NCBI GenBank assembly: GCA_004378665.1
Contig: SOIA01000094.1
Span: forward strand, 1-30,451
DNA from: Candidatus Aminicenantota bacterium
GTDB taxonomy: Bacteria > Acidobacteriota > Aminicenantia > Aminicenantales > Aminicenantaceae
Direction of reading: 5' to 3'
Length of the DNA stretch: 30,451 nt
Shown here: piece after piece, positions 22,362-30,389 of the stretch
Layout of the letters: each line of letters begins with the position of its first letter
Position numbering within the stretch: the first letter of the stretch is position 1
Translations under genes and position numbers: made by a program
Notes under the pieces: model-generated
The model's database searches: none
What the model saw: the letters and a program-made list of their open reading frames with translations, nothing else
What the model was told of the DNA's origin: nothing

Positions 22362-22794
22362 AGGGCTGGTTATCGCCATAAAAAATAACCTGGCTCAGGT
22401 TGAAGTCCAATGCCTGATCGAATCCTGCGGCCGCTGCTCCGCCAGAAGCCTCTGCACCGGACAGGACAAATCCAAAGGGCATCTTGATGTTCAAAACCCC
22501 CTCAAGGCCTGCGTAGGAGACGAGGTCGAAATCGAGATCCCTGAGGCAAAATACAACCAGGCTTTGATCCTTCTCTTCGGGACTCTTCTCACTGCTCTTC
22601 TCTTCGGAATGGGAGGAGGTTATCTCCTGTCCTTCCTTATCCCTCTTTCAGCCTCCGCAACAAGCATTCTCGGCCTCATCCTTGCCGTGATTATCTCAGG
22701 AGCCTTTCTCTTCCGCCATTTTAAAAGAAAATTTCATGATCAACTTTATCCGGTGATCACTGATATCCTCAATAAAGGAGACTGCCATGGATAG
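22318..22794 (+). CDS. rseC: RseC/MucC-family protein of the Rnf operon
   Basis: The product matches the RseC family, which occurs with Rnf (Rsx) genes and was linked in E. coli to keeping the redox regulator SoxR reduced. It has a small N-terminal domain with the Cys motif ESCGRCSARSLC (CxxC then a third Cys, residues 37, 40, 46) and two membrane helices (about 80-100 and 108-128). Two starts are possible. ATG 22318 has AAGGA five bases upstream and adds a Lys/Arg-rich head. ATG 22351 (MRDKGLVIAI) fits the family better but has a poor ribosome site. Either way it overlaps rnfB. No soxR is seen here. Confidence 0.82.
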   Translation: MKKKRRKKKRKMRDKGLVIAIKNNLAQVEVQCLIESCGRCSARSLCTGQDKSKGHLDVQNPLKACVGDEVEIEIPEAKYNQALILLFGTLLTALLFGMGGGYLLSFLIPLSASATSILGLILAVIISGAFLFRHFKRKFHDQLYPVITDILNKGDCHG

Positions 22795-23521
22795 ACGTGC
22801 TTTTTTCAAAACACTCTTCGTCACACCTCTCCTGACTCCATTCGTATTGTCATCCGAGTCGAACAGGAGCCCAGTCCAGCTCTGTGTGATCGGAGATTCT
22901 CCGCAACTCTTCCTCCCTCCAATCCTTCGTGGATTGAGCGAATATGGATTCATACCAGGCCAGACGTTTGCCTTTCTCAATTCCCATCCAGAAGGAAACG
23001 AATTGAAAAACGTTCTTTCAACCAGTGGCTGGAAATTCGCGGCTCAGACATCCAGGGCAGACCTCCGTTTTTCCTTCAACCATCTTCGTCAAAAGGCTTC
23101 TCCATCTTTTACTTTTATAAAAAACGGAAAGGTTTGGGATATCCGAACACGAGAACTCTATTCCCTCTGGAAGGACATGCACAGCCATCACTCCTCTTCT
23201 TCTTTGCTAACGACGGTCTCTTTCAAGGACACAAGCGTTCGGGTCCAACCAGGAACTCACGCGCAAGTCTTTTTGGATGGGAAAAACGTGGGAAGCCTTT
23301 CGTTAAACAAGAATTCATCCCGGTTATACCGGGCAAAAAAAGGAAAAATCTCTGTGGTCGTGGAAAACAGGCGGGCTTGGGTGTCTGAATCTTCCTGCCG
23401 TCATAAAATCTGCGCTTCCGCACTCCCTGTCTCTCTGACCGGAGAGCGCATCATTTGTGCGCCGAACAATTTCCTTGTCGAAATCCAGGGTCCGCGTATC
23501 GTGGACACAATTATCGGATGA
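22787..23521 (+). CDS. Tat-type exported protein with C-terminal NusG domain II
   Basis: The 244-residue product starts MDRRAFFKTLFVTPLLTPFVLSS, a twin-arginine-like signal (RRxFFK) and hydrophobic stretch. Residues about 28-140 form a domain I do not recognise. Residues about 148-236 match NusG domain II of the Rnf-associated type, with SSCRHKIC (Cys204, Cys209) and IICAPNNFLVEI (Cys224). Small exported NusG-II proteins are often encoded with Rnf genes, but their role is unknown. AAGGAG six bases upstream supports the ATG, which overlaps the rseC stop. The Cys pattern could bind metal or a cluster; this is inference. It is the last gene of the operon. Confidence 0.75.
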   Translation: MDRRAFFKTLFVTPLLTPFVLSSESNRSPVQLCVIGDSPQLFLPPILRGLSEYGFIPGQTFAFLNSHPEGNELKNVLSTSGWKFAAQTSRADLRFSFNHLRQKASPSFTFIKNGKVWDIRTRELYSLWKDMHSHHSSSSLLTTVSFKDTSVRVQPGTHAQVFLDGKNVGSLSLNKNSSRLYRAKKGKISVVVENRRAWVSESSCRHKICASALPVSLTGERIICAPNNFLVEIQGPRIVDTIIG

Positions 23522-23555
23522 TTTTAATCAAATGAATTTGGAATGTTTTCTTAAA

Positions 23556-23576
23556 AAGGAATATTAAATATTTCTT
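23556..23576 (-). terminator. Weak AT-rich hairpin between the convergent rnf and dnaN ends
   Basis: AAGGAATATT (23556-23565) and AATATTTCTT (23567-23576) form a ten-base near-perfect dyad. On the minus strand, as the dnaN transcript leaves the gene, the stem has one mismatch and is followed by a short U-run (complement of 23553-23557). It could act as a weak intrinsic terminator for dnaN. The stem is AU-rich and the loop very small, so confidence is low. Confidence 0.3.
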
Positions 23577-23591
23577 GGATGCCGACTTTGT

Positions 23592-24692
23592 CTACAGTTT
23601 CATCGGCATGAGAACGTAATGATACTTAACCTCTTCTTCGATCTCTGGCCTCATCAACACAGAGCTGTTGGAATCTTTGAACTCGATCTGAACCTTATCT
23701 GATTTAACCGTTGAGAGGAAGTCTAAAAGATACTGAGAGTTGAATCCAATCTCCAATTCATCTCCTTTGTAATCAATGGCCACTTTGTCTCGGGCTTCTC
23801 CCATTTCCGGGTTGGACGAGAAGAGTCTCATTTCGTTCTTTTCAATAAAGAATTTAATCCCTTTAGATCTCTCTGTGGAAAACAGCGATACTCTCCTGAC
23901 TGCTTCTGTGATTTCTTCCCGTGAAACAGTTATCGTGTTTGGGTTGTCTTTCGGGATGACAGCTTCAAAATCCGGAAACTTTCCTTCTATAATCCTTGAT
24001 ATCAGCGTTCTTTGTTCAACCTTGAAAAACAGATTGCTCTCATCCAGGTCAAACTCAACTGATTCGTCTTCAAACTTCCTCAATTCACTCAAAGTTTTTT
24101 TGGCCACGATCGCCCTGATTTCTTTTCCCACCTTAAGGTCTTTTATCGTGTTTGCCGTGTAGGCTAACCTGTGTCCATCTGTACTGACTAGCTCCATGGA
24201 GTTGTCTTTAACGATCAAAAGCGCCCCGCTGAGGTAGTACCTCTGCTCTTGTGTTATGGCAAAATAAACCCTATCTATCATTTCCTGGAATTTATCCAAT
24301 GAAAAAACAATTTTATTCTCGAATTTCGGCTCCGGAACTTGAGGATAATCCTCCTTCGACAAACAGAGAACCTTGAACTCGCTCTCTCCAGACGTGATCT
24401 GCATAGTCAAATCATCACTCTCTTGGAAATTGACCTCTTTCCCTTCCGGGAGTGATTTAATGATTTCAAATACTTTTTTCCCGGATAAAGTTATGGAACC
24501 GGTCTCTTTGACCTGTGCCGGGAAATGGGTCTTCAGTCCAACCTCCAGGTCTGTGCCGATCAACTCAATTTCTTTTTCTTTAGCATTCACCAGAATGTTG
24601 GCCAGAATGGGCATGGTGTTTCTTTTTTCCACTATTCCCTGCAGCAACTGGAGTTCCCTGGCAATGTCTTCCTTTTTAGTAGAGAATTTCAT
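23592..24692 (-). CDS. dnaN: DNA polymerase III beta subunit (sliding clamp)
   Basis: DnaN forms the ring-shaped processivity clamp of the replicative polymerase and docks many repair proteins. The 366-residue chain has the family opening MKFSTKKEDIARELQLLQGIVEKRNTMPIL and LIGTDLEVGL. It also has YYLSGALLIV, VSTDGHRLAYT, EGKFPDFEAVIPK, GEARDKVAIDYKG and the closing YHYVLMPMKL, the usual C-terminal core of the clamp. AAAGGTGG lies about four bases before the ATG. It follows dnaA after a 115-base AT-rich spacer. Confidence 0.97.
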   Translation of the reverse strand: MKFSTKKEDIARELQLLQGIVEKRNTMPILANILVNAKEKEIELIGTDLEVGLKTHFPAQVKETGSITLSGKKVFEIIKSLPEGKEVNFQESDDLTMQITSGESEFKVLCLSKEDYPQVPEPKFENKIVFSLDKFQEMIDRVYFAITQEQRYYLSGALLIVKDNSMELVSTDGHRLAYTANTIKDLKVGKEIRAIVAKKTLSELRKFEDESVEFDLDESNLFFKVEQRTLISRIIEGKFPDFEAVIPKDNPNTITVSREEITEAVRRVSLFSTERSKGIKFFIEKNEMRLFSSNPEMGEARDKVAIDYKGDELEIGFNSQYLLDFLSTVKSDKVQIEFKDSNSSVLMRPEIEEEVKYHYVLMPMKL

Positions 24693-24807
24693 TTTTCCAC
24701 CTTTTCATGCGCCTTAATATTAATTAGATAAATATAAAATTAGATTAAAGAATATATTAAATAAAAGCAAACAAAAAGTGAAAATACTTTATAACTATCT
24801 GATTTTC
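24693..24807. other. AT-rich dnaA-dnaN spacer, candidate DNA unwinding element
   Basis: Positions 24711-24810 contain 16 G or C in 100 bases, far below the surrounding coding sequence. The stretch has two ATTAGAT motifs (24723-24729 and 24739-24745) and many A/T runs. TTTTCCACC (24693-24701), which resembles the boxes upstream of dnaA, abuts the dnaN start and doubles as its ribosome site. In Bacillus-type origins the strand-opening element lies between dnaA and dnaN. It may also hold a dnaN promoter; several AT-rich -10 candidates are present and I cannot choose one. Confidence 0.45.
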
Positions 24808-26139
24808 TTACTGGATAGAGCTTATCAAACTGTTCAATTCTCTGTTGAATTCTGGATCTTTGGTGTTCATTTTTTCTATTTTTTTGATGCTGTGGATCAC
24901 TGTTGTATGATGTTTTCCACCGAATTTCTTCCCGATCTCGGGAAGAGAGGTTTTTGTTAAGTTTTTGGATAGATACATGGCAACCTGGCGGGGAAAGGCC
25001 ACCCTGGGGGAGTTATTCCTGGATTTGAGTTGAGAAAGATTGAGCTTGAATTTAAGGCAGACAATTTTCTGTATTTTTTCAACGGTCACTATGCTGGACG
25101 CCGAATCCAAAAGGCTTTGGAGGGCCTCTTTGGCAAGGTCCAGGTCGATCTTTTCACCCTTCAAAGAAGAGTATGCGATAACACGGCGCAGGTATCCTTC
25201 CAAAACCCTGATGTTGGAATGAACCTTGTCAGCGATGAAAAGAGATACAGCTTCAGGAAGATCCACTCCCTCCAGCTCTGATTTCTTCCTGAGGATAGCA
25301 ATTCTGGTTTCGATATCAGGCGGCTTCAAATCAGCGATCAAGCCCCATTCGAACCTGGAGCGAAACCTTTCTTCAAGATTGGGGATTTCCTTTGGAGGAC
25401 AGTCGCTGGAGATGACAATCTGCTTTTGGCTGTCGTACAGGTGATTGAAGGTGTGAAAGAATTCCTCTTTTGTTCTCTCTCTGCCGGAAAGATAATGAAT
25501 ATCATCCATGAGAAGGACATCGACGCTCCTGTATTTCTGGCGAAAGTCGAGAACCTTTCCATACTGAAGATGATTGATCAAATCGTTCATGAACTTTTCT
25601 GTGGTGATGTACATAATTTTCTGGCGGCTGTGGTTTTCCATGGTCAAATGTCCAATGGCATTCATCAGGTGGGTTTTGCCCAACCCCGCACCTCCGTAGA
25701 TATACAGAGGATTGTAAGCCTTGGCCGGATTTTTTGTGACGGCAGTGGCCGCGGCATGGGCAAACTGGTTGCATGAGCCGACGACAAAATTCTGGAAGGT
25801 GTAATTCGGGTTCAGGTTCGGATTGAGGAGCGGGCCGCGTTTCGACTTTCTCTCTTGTGGTGAACGTCGCTTGAACGATGGAGAATCTTCATCGAAGATA
25901 AACTTGATGTCGAATACTTTTCCGAGAGACTTTTGAGAACATTTGTTGATCAAGCCGGAATAGTGGAAAGCCAGCCAATCCTTGAAATAAGAATTCGGGA
26001 CTTTTATATAAAGAGAATTCGATTCCTTTCCGATGTATGATGTCGGCTCGAACCAGGTTTCGTAGCTGTTTTTATCGATCTTCTTTCGAAGGGACTCCTT
26101 GATTTGAAGCCAAGGATTATATTTATCTTTAGGTTCCAT
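24808..26139 (-). CDS. dnaA: Chromosomal replication initiator protein DnaA
   Basis: DnaA is the AAA+ ATPase that binds DnaA boxes and opens the origin. From the ATG at 26139 the chain is 443 residues. Domain I opens WLQIKESLRKKIDKNSYETWF and a basic linker follows. The AAA+ domain has Walker A GGAGLGKTH (149-157), Walker B VLLMDDIHYL (about 208-217) and the RFRSRFEWGL sensor/arginine region. The C-terminal DNA-binding domain has PRQVAMYLSKNLTKTSLPEIGKKFGGKHHTTVIHS. A GTG at 26172 is in frame, but the extension is made of DnaA-box-like repeats, so the ATG is preferred. No ribosome site is clear. Confidence 0.97.
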   Translation of the reverse strand: MEPKDKYNPWLQIKESLRKKIDKNSYETWFEPTSYIGKESNSLYIKVPNSYFKDWLAFHYSGLINKCSQKSLGKVFDIKFIFDEDSPSFKRRSPQERKSKRGPLLNPNLNPNYTFQNFVVGSCNQFAHAAATAVTKNPAKAYNPLYIYGGAGLGKTHLMNAIGHLTMENHSRQKIMYITTEKFMNDLINHLQYGKVLDFRQKYRSVDVLLMDDIHYLSGRERTKEEFFHTFNHLYDSQKQIVISSDCPPKEIPNLEERFRSRFEWGLIADLKPPDIETRIAILRKKSELEGVDLPEAVSLFIADKVHSNIRVLEGYLRRVIAYSSLKGEKIDLDLAKEALQSLLDSASSIVTVEKIQKIVCLKFKLNLSQLKSRNNSPRVAFPRQVAMYLSKNLTKTSLPEIGKKFGGKHHTTVIHSIKKIEKMNTKDPEFNRELNSLISSIQ

Positions 26140-26152
26140 TTTGATGCTTCGG

Positions 26153-26217
26153 ATTTCCACAGATATTTCCACACCTGTGGAAAAATCATTGCTTCTTTCC
26201 TGAAACAGGGTGGAAAA
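26153..26217. promoter_or_regulatory. Cluster of DnaA-box-like repeats upstream of dnaA
   Basis: Four nonamers fit TTATCCACA with one to three changes. ATTTCCACA occurs at 26153-26161 and 26165-26173 on the plus strand, 12 bases apart. TTTTCCACA (26176-26184) and TTTTCCACC (26209-26217) lie on the minus strand. They fall in the dnaA leader between promoter and start codon, as expected for autoregulation by DnaA and for an origin binding region. Confidence 0.6.
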
Positions 26218-26226
26218 GGCGAAGGT

Positions 26227-26255
26227 ATATTAGCACTGTCGTGTGGGGAATTCAA
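26227..26255 (-). promoter_or_regulatory. Promoter of dnaA
   Basis: On the reverse strand TTGAAT (26250-26255) and TAATAT (26227-26232) are separated by 17 bases. Directly upstream is an A-tract (complement of 26261-26275) right after the stop codon of the preceding gene, resembling an UP element. The leader to the ATG at 26139 is about 80 bases and contains the DnaA-box-like repeats. Confidence 0.65.
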
Positions 26256-26272
26256 GAGATTTTTATTTTTTT

Positions 26273-29221
26273 TTAGAAGTCCCAGCCGATCCAGAAAATC
26301 GTCCTCCAGCCTCCTTTGGCTTTCATTTTCCAAGGCTGTGAAAAATCATCGATTATCAGAAGTTTTGCAAATTCAAGATGGATGGGGAGGCCGAGGAAAA
26401 AGGCTTCAAACCCGTAGCCATAAGATCCGATAGCCTCGTACACGTTATACACGGGAGGAAGAAAAGGAGAAAGCGGATTCTCTTCCAACAAGACAATTTG
26501 TGCAGGAGACCCTGGCATTCTCGCTCGAGTGACATCAAAGAAAAAGGTCCCTCGAATAGGTCCGATCTGGCCTATGAGTGTGGATGCGGCATTGACGATC
26601 GGGTACCTGAATTCCGCGTTGAAATACCATCCCTCGGTGCCGACGATAGTGTAGAAATCGACAGCGCGGACTTCGTTGTTTCCGCCCCAATAAAAAACAT
26701 ACGGATCCCTTCCCCGGCTTGCAAAACCTTTGAAGCGGAAGGCGAGAAGAAAATCAGAGCCCAGATAGAGGTATTGACGAAGATCTCCCCGAACGGTCGT
26801 ATTCATAATGAAATTTTTTGATATCGGGATGCCCTGGGAGAGAGAAAACCTGAATGTGTTTCCCGTTACAGGTCCGTAGGGGTATTTGAACCTGGTGGTT
26901 TCACCGACAAGAGCGAAGTCCACAGCGAAATTGTTTCCGTTCAGGAATCCAGGATACTGGCTCTGGACAGGAATATAGTAGTCCTCCTCGTAATTATAGT
27001 AGCCTATGTTGAACTCCGCTCGATAAAAACGGTTGAAGGGATAGTAGGCGCTGAGCTGGACCCCCGCGATAGTCCGTGTCGCCATGGCGTTTCGGGGCTC
27101 AAGGAGTTGGTCACCAAAGAATGGGTCATAGAACGAAGGAAGGTAGTAATAATAGGTATACGAGAAAGCGTTGGTCGCGAACGCAAGCCTATTTTTTTGA
27201 TTGATGTAAGAGAACTGGTAGGAACGGAAAGAACTGAACTGATACGCCATAAGGAGAAAGGTGTAGTCTCCAAGGATATCGGAGAAGCTGATTGCGGCGC
27301 CACCGTAGATTGTTCCGTCGGAATTAATGTAGGCATCGATCGGAGGTCTTCCGGTAAGGTATAATTTGCTCAGGCCTTTGTGGGGCTTAATCTCATCCCG
27401 GTTGATTTCCAGAGATACGATGGGCTCAAACCGTTCGAACTCCTCCTCGATCGGCTCTTCTTCGAAAGTCACGGTTTTTTCCAATTCGGCCTCGAACTCG
27501 CTCACAAAAAGCTGAAGCGCACCCTTGTTGTATGAAGAGAACACGATCTTTTCGGGATTGTTGGGAAGAGGAATGGGGAAGAAATTACCCGTTCTGACGT
27601 CTGTGTAGCGTTTCTGCTCTCCGGTTTCGAGGCTCAGGGAATAGATGTTGTAAGCTCCGCGGGCGTCGCCTGAGAAATAGATTTCTTTTGAATCAGGGGA
27701 GAAGTGTGGAGCAATCGTGTTGCCTTCACCGAATGTCAGCTGGGTTCTTGTCTTCAGGTTGTCGAGGGGAGAAATAAAGAGTTTGTCGTATTCATCGAGA
27801 CGAATCGTGTAGGCGACATGTTTTCCATCCGGGGAGATGGTGGGCGCTTTCTCGAAGAAGGAGTCCTCAGTCAGTTTCTGGAATTCTTCGGTTTCCAGGT
27901 TAACCTTGTAGATATCGTGGAGTCCCTCGGAGAATGCCGTAAAGAGCAGCTCGTTACTATCTGGGTAAAAACTGGGAGACGTGGGCTGGTCAAAAGGGAT
28001 GTAGATTTTTTTAATGTTTTTTCCTGTTAAGGGGCTTGTTATGAAAAGAGCATATTTCTCGCCGGACCGTCCGAAAAAGGCGATCCTGTCGCCGTCAGGA
28101 GACCAGCTAACATCCCTTCCCTTGGGAGGCCGAGCGTTGAATCGGATGTATTCGTACGAGAGAGTGTATCCTTGTGTGATGTTCTTAATGACACTCCCGT
28201 CTCTTGTGGAGATGAGAAGAATATCGAACTCTCCAGCTCTCACGTTCATCGTGAGCACGGCGACGAGGTCTCCCGAAGGAGAGATGGAGTGAGAGAGCGC
28301 GAAGTAGTAAGGATTCAAAGGGAAGGAAGGCCCCAGCGGAATGCTGTAGTCTTCGGGGGTTTCTCTTAATAAATAATCCTTGAACCTGTCGCGGAGGTAT
28401 TTTCTGAACTCGAAGTTGAATTCTTTATGAGACATGTTGAATGCTTTTTTGATCGGGTTCCTTCTTCCGATAAGAGGCGAACGTTTAAGAGCGTGCCAGA
28501 ATTCTCTTATGCCGTCTTTCCCGAATTTATGCTCGATGAATTCAAACATGGCGTGTCCGAAGTCATAATCCGGAGATCGGGGCAATGGATAACGGGAAAG
28601 GAGCATACCAGATTCTGTGAGCTCGGGTGTCCGGTCGTTGAGGGCTGCATCGCGCACGATCAGGAGAGACCAGGGATCCCAGACATCGGTGTTATACTCG
28701 CACCACCCTTCCATGATCCAGCCCGGAGGAAAGCTTAGGGCATAGGCGCCCCCTCCAGGGCTCCCGAAAAGAAGGTCAAATTGGAAAATATGCGTGAGCT
28801 CGTGGGAAATCAGAGCTTGGAGTTGATCAAGAGTCAGGTCTCCATAGATGATGACCCGGTAGAGGATGGGCTCTGAAACTCCCAGGATCCCTTCCTGGGC
28901 GGGAAAAAGGTTTGTCTGCTCAAAGTCAGTATAAGTCTTGTAATAGATGATCGGAACTTCTGCTGAGAGCGAATGTTTGACGTCCTGGCTGATTCTCTTG
29001 TAAGAGCTCTCAGCCATTTCCGCAATGTTTTCGAGGATCTTGGGATTTTCTACGTAATGGTAGATGTTGAAATGCTCGGTTTTATAGGTGTTCCATTTGA
29101 AATTGGAATACTGGACTTTGTTTTTCCCGTAGTACGGCATGTAATAGTATTGGGCGGAAACCTCCGGCACCAGGAGGAAAAGCAATGGAAGAAAAAAGAG
29201 GTATTTTATGTGTTTTTTCAT
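26273..29221 (-). CDS. Outer-membrane protein: zinc metallopeptidase, TolB-like propeller and beta-barrel
   Basis: The 982-residue product has a Sec signal peptide (about 1-23). A gluzincin-type peptidase (about 40-280) follows, with HELTH (140-144) in LISHELTHIFQF and a downstream Glu in WIMEGWCEY (171 or 175) as third zinc ligand. A PD40/TolB-like propeller (about 300-590) has repeats such as SWSPDGDRIAFF, TISPDGKHVAYT and HFSPDSKEIYFSG. A Glu-rich linker leads to a C-terminal region (about 640-982) of alternating aromatic strands ending WIGWDF, typical of a barrel with terminal Phe. It probably exposes the peptidase and propeller at the outer membrane; substrate unknown. GGGAG lies about eight bases before the ATG, and the preceding stop is 15 bases away. 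Confidence 0.8.
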   Translation of the reverse strand: MKKHIKYLFFLPLLFLLVPEVSAQYYYMPYYGKNKVQYSNFKWNTYKTEHFNIYHYVENPKILENIAEMAESSYKRISQDVKHSLSAEVPIIYYKTYTDFEQTNLFPAQEGILGVSEPILYRVIIYGDLTLDQLQALISHELTHIFQFDLLFGSPGGGAYALSFPPGWIMEGWCEYNTDVWDPWSLLIVRDAALNDRTPELTESGMLLSRYPLPRSPDYDFGHAMFEFIEHKFGKDGIREFWHALKRSPLIGRRNPIKKAFNMSHKEFNFEFRKYLRDRFKDYLLRETPEDYSIPLGPSFPLNPYYFALSHSISPSGDLVAVLTMNVRAGEFDILLISTRDGSVIKNITQGYTLSYEYIRFNARPPKGRDVSWSPDGDRIAFFGRSGEKYALFITSPLTGKNIKKIYIPFDQPTSPSFYPDSNELLFTAFSEGLHDIYKVNLETEEFQKLTEDSFFEKAPTISPDGKHVAYTIRLDEYDKLFISPLDNLKTRTQLTFGEGNTIAPHFSPDSKEIYFSGDARGAYNIYSLSLETGEQKRYTDVRTGNFFPIPLPNNPEKIVFSSYNKGALQLFVSEFEAELEKTVTFEEEPIEEEFERFEPIVSLEINRDEIKPHKGLSKLYLTGRPPIDAYINSDGTIYGGAAISFSDILGDYTFLLMAYQFSSFRSYQFSYINQKNRLAFATNAFSYTYYYYLPSFYDPFFGDQLLEPRNAMATRTIAGVQLSAYYPFNRFYRAEFNIGYYNYEEDYYIPVQSQYPGFLNGNNFAVDFALVGETTRFKYPYGPVTGNTFRFSLSQGIPISKNFIMNTTVRGDLRQYLYLGSDFLLAFRFKGFASRGRDPYVFYWGGNNEVRAVDFYTIVGTEGWYFNAEFRYPIVNAASTLIGQIGPIRGTFFFDVTRARMPGSPAQIVLLEENPLSPFLPPVYNVYEAIGSYGYGFEAFFLGLPIHLEFAKLLIIDDFSQPWKMKAKGGWRTIFWIGWDF

Positions 29222-29236
29222 GTGTGTTCTCCCTGT

Positions 29237-29893
29237 TTAATCCGTGATCAGGTATCTTTGCTGGAGCCGGGATCCCCCCAGAATGTTGGTGAGAAATTTC
29301 TGCTTCACTCTCTCGGTCAGCTCATAGAACGCAAAAGGGCCGGTCTGTTTCGGGTTTTCATAGCCCTGGCTTTCTTTGAATGCTTTTGAGTAGAGCGTCT
29401 CTCCTGTTTTGGCATCGATAATGTAAAGGTCGAGATTGAGAGTGTAAAACTGCCTCTCCTCAATGGCCTTGTCGCGGGAGAAGGGGTCTTCTGCGCCCTT
29501 CTTTTTTGTCTCCAGGATAGCCTTCCTGACCTCTTTGCTGTATTCGGCAATTCCGGTGAAGAAGACGGCCCCTTGTGGGCCCGCCTGGAGATTTTTCCAA
29601 AAGGAGCTGTCTTTGAAAAGCTGCTCATTTTCAAAAGAAGTCTTTCTGAATGTCACTGTTCCCTTAAAGGATTGCTTTATCTCGGTCGTAAAAAAATTGA
29701 CCAGCTCTTGATTCATGTCGAAATCTTCCGCTTCTTTCTTGACAAGGAAATCGGTGATGATGATTTCATTGAGCTGTTGTATATCGAGAACTGTTGTTAT
29801 CGGGACTTCTACGGTCACCCGCGTGTAATCGACAGAAGAGCAGGAAGCGACCAGAAAAAGCAGGGGGATGATCAAGAAACTATTTCTTTTCAT
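29237..29893 (-). CDS. Lipoprotein, possibly with a CsgG/TolB-N-like domain
   Basis: From the ATG at 29893 the 218-residue product has a lipoprotein signal: MKRNSFLIIPLLFLVASCSS, lipobox LVASC with Cys at about residue 18. The mature part alternates strands and helices (NEIIITDFLVKK, ELVNFFTTEIKQSF, GAVFFTGIAEYS, FYTLNLDLYIIDAKTGETLYSKAF). That pattern resembles the CsgG or TolB N-terminal fold, but I cannot confirm it. An upstream extension to 29983 lies within the TPR gene and lacks a signal. The start overlaps the TPR gene end by 14 bases. It is likely an outer-membrane lipoprotein working with its two operon neighbours. Confidence 0.72.
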   Translation of the reverse strand: MKRNSFLIIPLLFLVASCSSVDYTRVTVEVPITTVLDIQQLNEIIITDFLVKKEAEDFDMNQELVNFFTTEIKQSFKGTVTFRKTSFENEQLFKDSSFWKNLQAGPQGAVFFTGIAEYSKEVRKAILETKKKGAEDPFSRDKAIEERQFYTLNLDLYIIDAKTGETLYSKAFKESQGYENPKQTGPFAFYELTERVKQKFLTNILGGSRLQQRYLITD

Positions 29894-30257
29894 CTTTTTT
29901 TTCCTGTTGGACCTTTTCTCGAGCTTCAAGATTCTTCTTGAAGTTTTCAAAGTTCGATTGAATGTAATTGTTCTTTGGAGCAAGCTTTAAGGCTGTTTGG
30001 TATTCTTCCCGGGCTTCCTCCCACATCCCTCTGTTCTCGTAGGCCACCGCCAGGTTGTTGTGGGCCGCCGCAGAGTCGGGATTGTGTTGGATTGCTTTTT
30101 TCCAGCGGAATATCGCCTCATCCCACAAGCCGTTTTGAGCGGACAATATGCCGAATTGAATCTGGTTATGTTGAATCGCAGTGCTGCAGGCTGAAAGGAT
30201 GATGACGAAAAGAAAAATAGTGAAAATATAGACTGTCAATTTCTTATGCATTGTCAT
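29880..30257 (-). CDS. Small TPR lipoprotein
   Basis: The 125-residue product has a lipoprotein signal (MTMHKKLTVYIFTIFLFVIILSAC, lipobox ILSAC with Cys about residue 24). Two TPR-type repeats follow, at about 36-68 (GLWDEAIFRWKKAIQHNPDS) and 69-103 (MWEEAREEYQTALKLAPKN). The tail is Lys/Glu-rich. TPR repeats mediate protein contacts, so it may scaffold the lipoprotein and barrel protein encoded next. ATG 30257 is used; ATG 30251 is equally possible. No ribosome site is visible. It is first in the three-gene operon. Confidence 0.78.
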   Translation of the reverse strand: MTMHKKLTVYIFTIFLFVIILSACSTAIQHNQIQFGILSAQNGLWDEAIFRWKKAIQHNPDSAAAHNNLAVAYENRGMWEEAREEYQTALKLAPKNNYIQSNFENFKKNLEAREKVQQEKKDEKK

Positions 30258-30272
30258 CAGTCTCTAATATCT

Positions 30273-30301
30273 AAATTACTGCTTTTTCAGTCATTCGTCA
30301 A
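30273..30301 (-). promoter_or_regulatory. Promoter of the TPR-lipoprotein operon
   Basis: On the reverse strand TTGACG (30296-30301) and TAATTT (30273-30278) are separated by 17 bases. The predicted start near 30266 would leave about nine bases before the ATG at 30257, another very short leader. The -10 match is weak. Confidence 0.45.
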
Positions 30302-30369
30302 GAAGACTGCAAATTTCGTACCAATTCGGACAGGCTGACAATAAAGAAAGAGAAAGATTTCTGTGTCAT

Positions 30370-30389
30370 AAAAAAGAGACAGATGTCTC
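30370..30389 (-). terminator. Intrinsic terminator of a gene lying beyond the right edge
   Basis: On the reverse strand GAGAC-ATCT-GTCTC (30376-30389) is followed directly by six T (complement of 30370-30375). That is the hairpin plus U-run of an intrinsic terminator, though the five-base-pair stem is short. A reverse-strand frame open from the edge ends with TGA at 30388-30390, and its last residues are SESIPISFF. It may be the tail of the terminated gene, but 20 codons are too few to be sure. Confidence 0.5.

Noticed and set aside
26140..26172. Upstream GTG start for dnaA adding 11 residues
   Set aside because: The extension consists of DnaA-box-like repeats and the family start fits the ATG at 26139.
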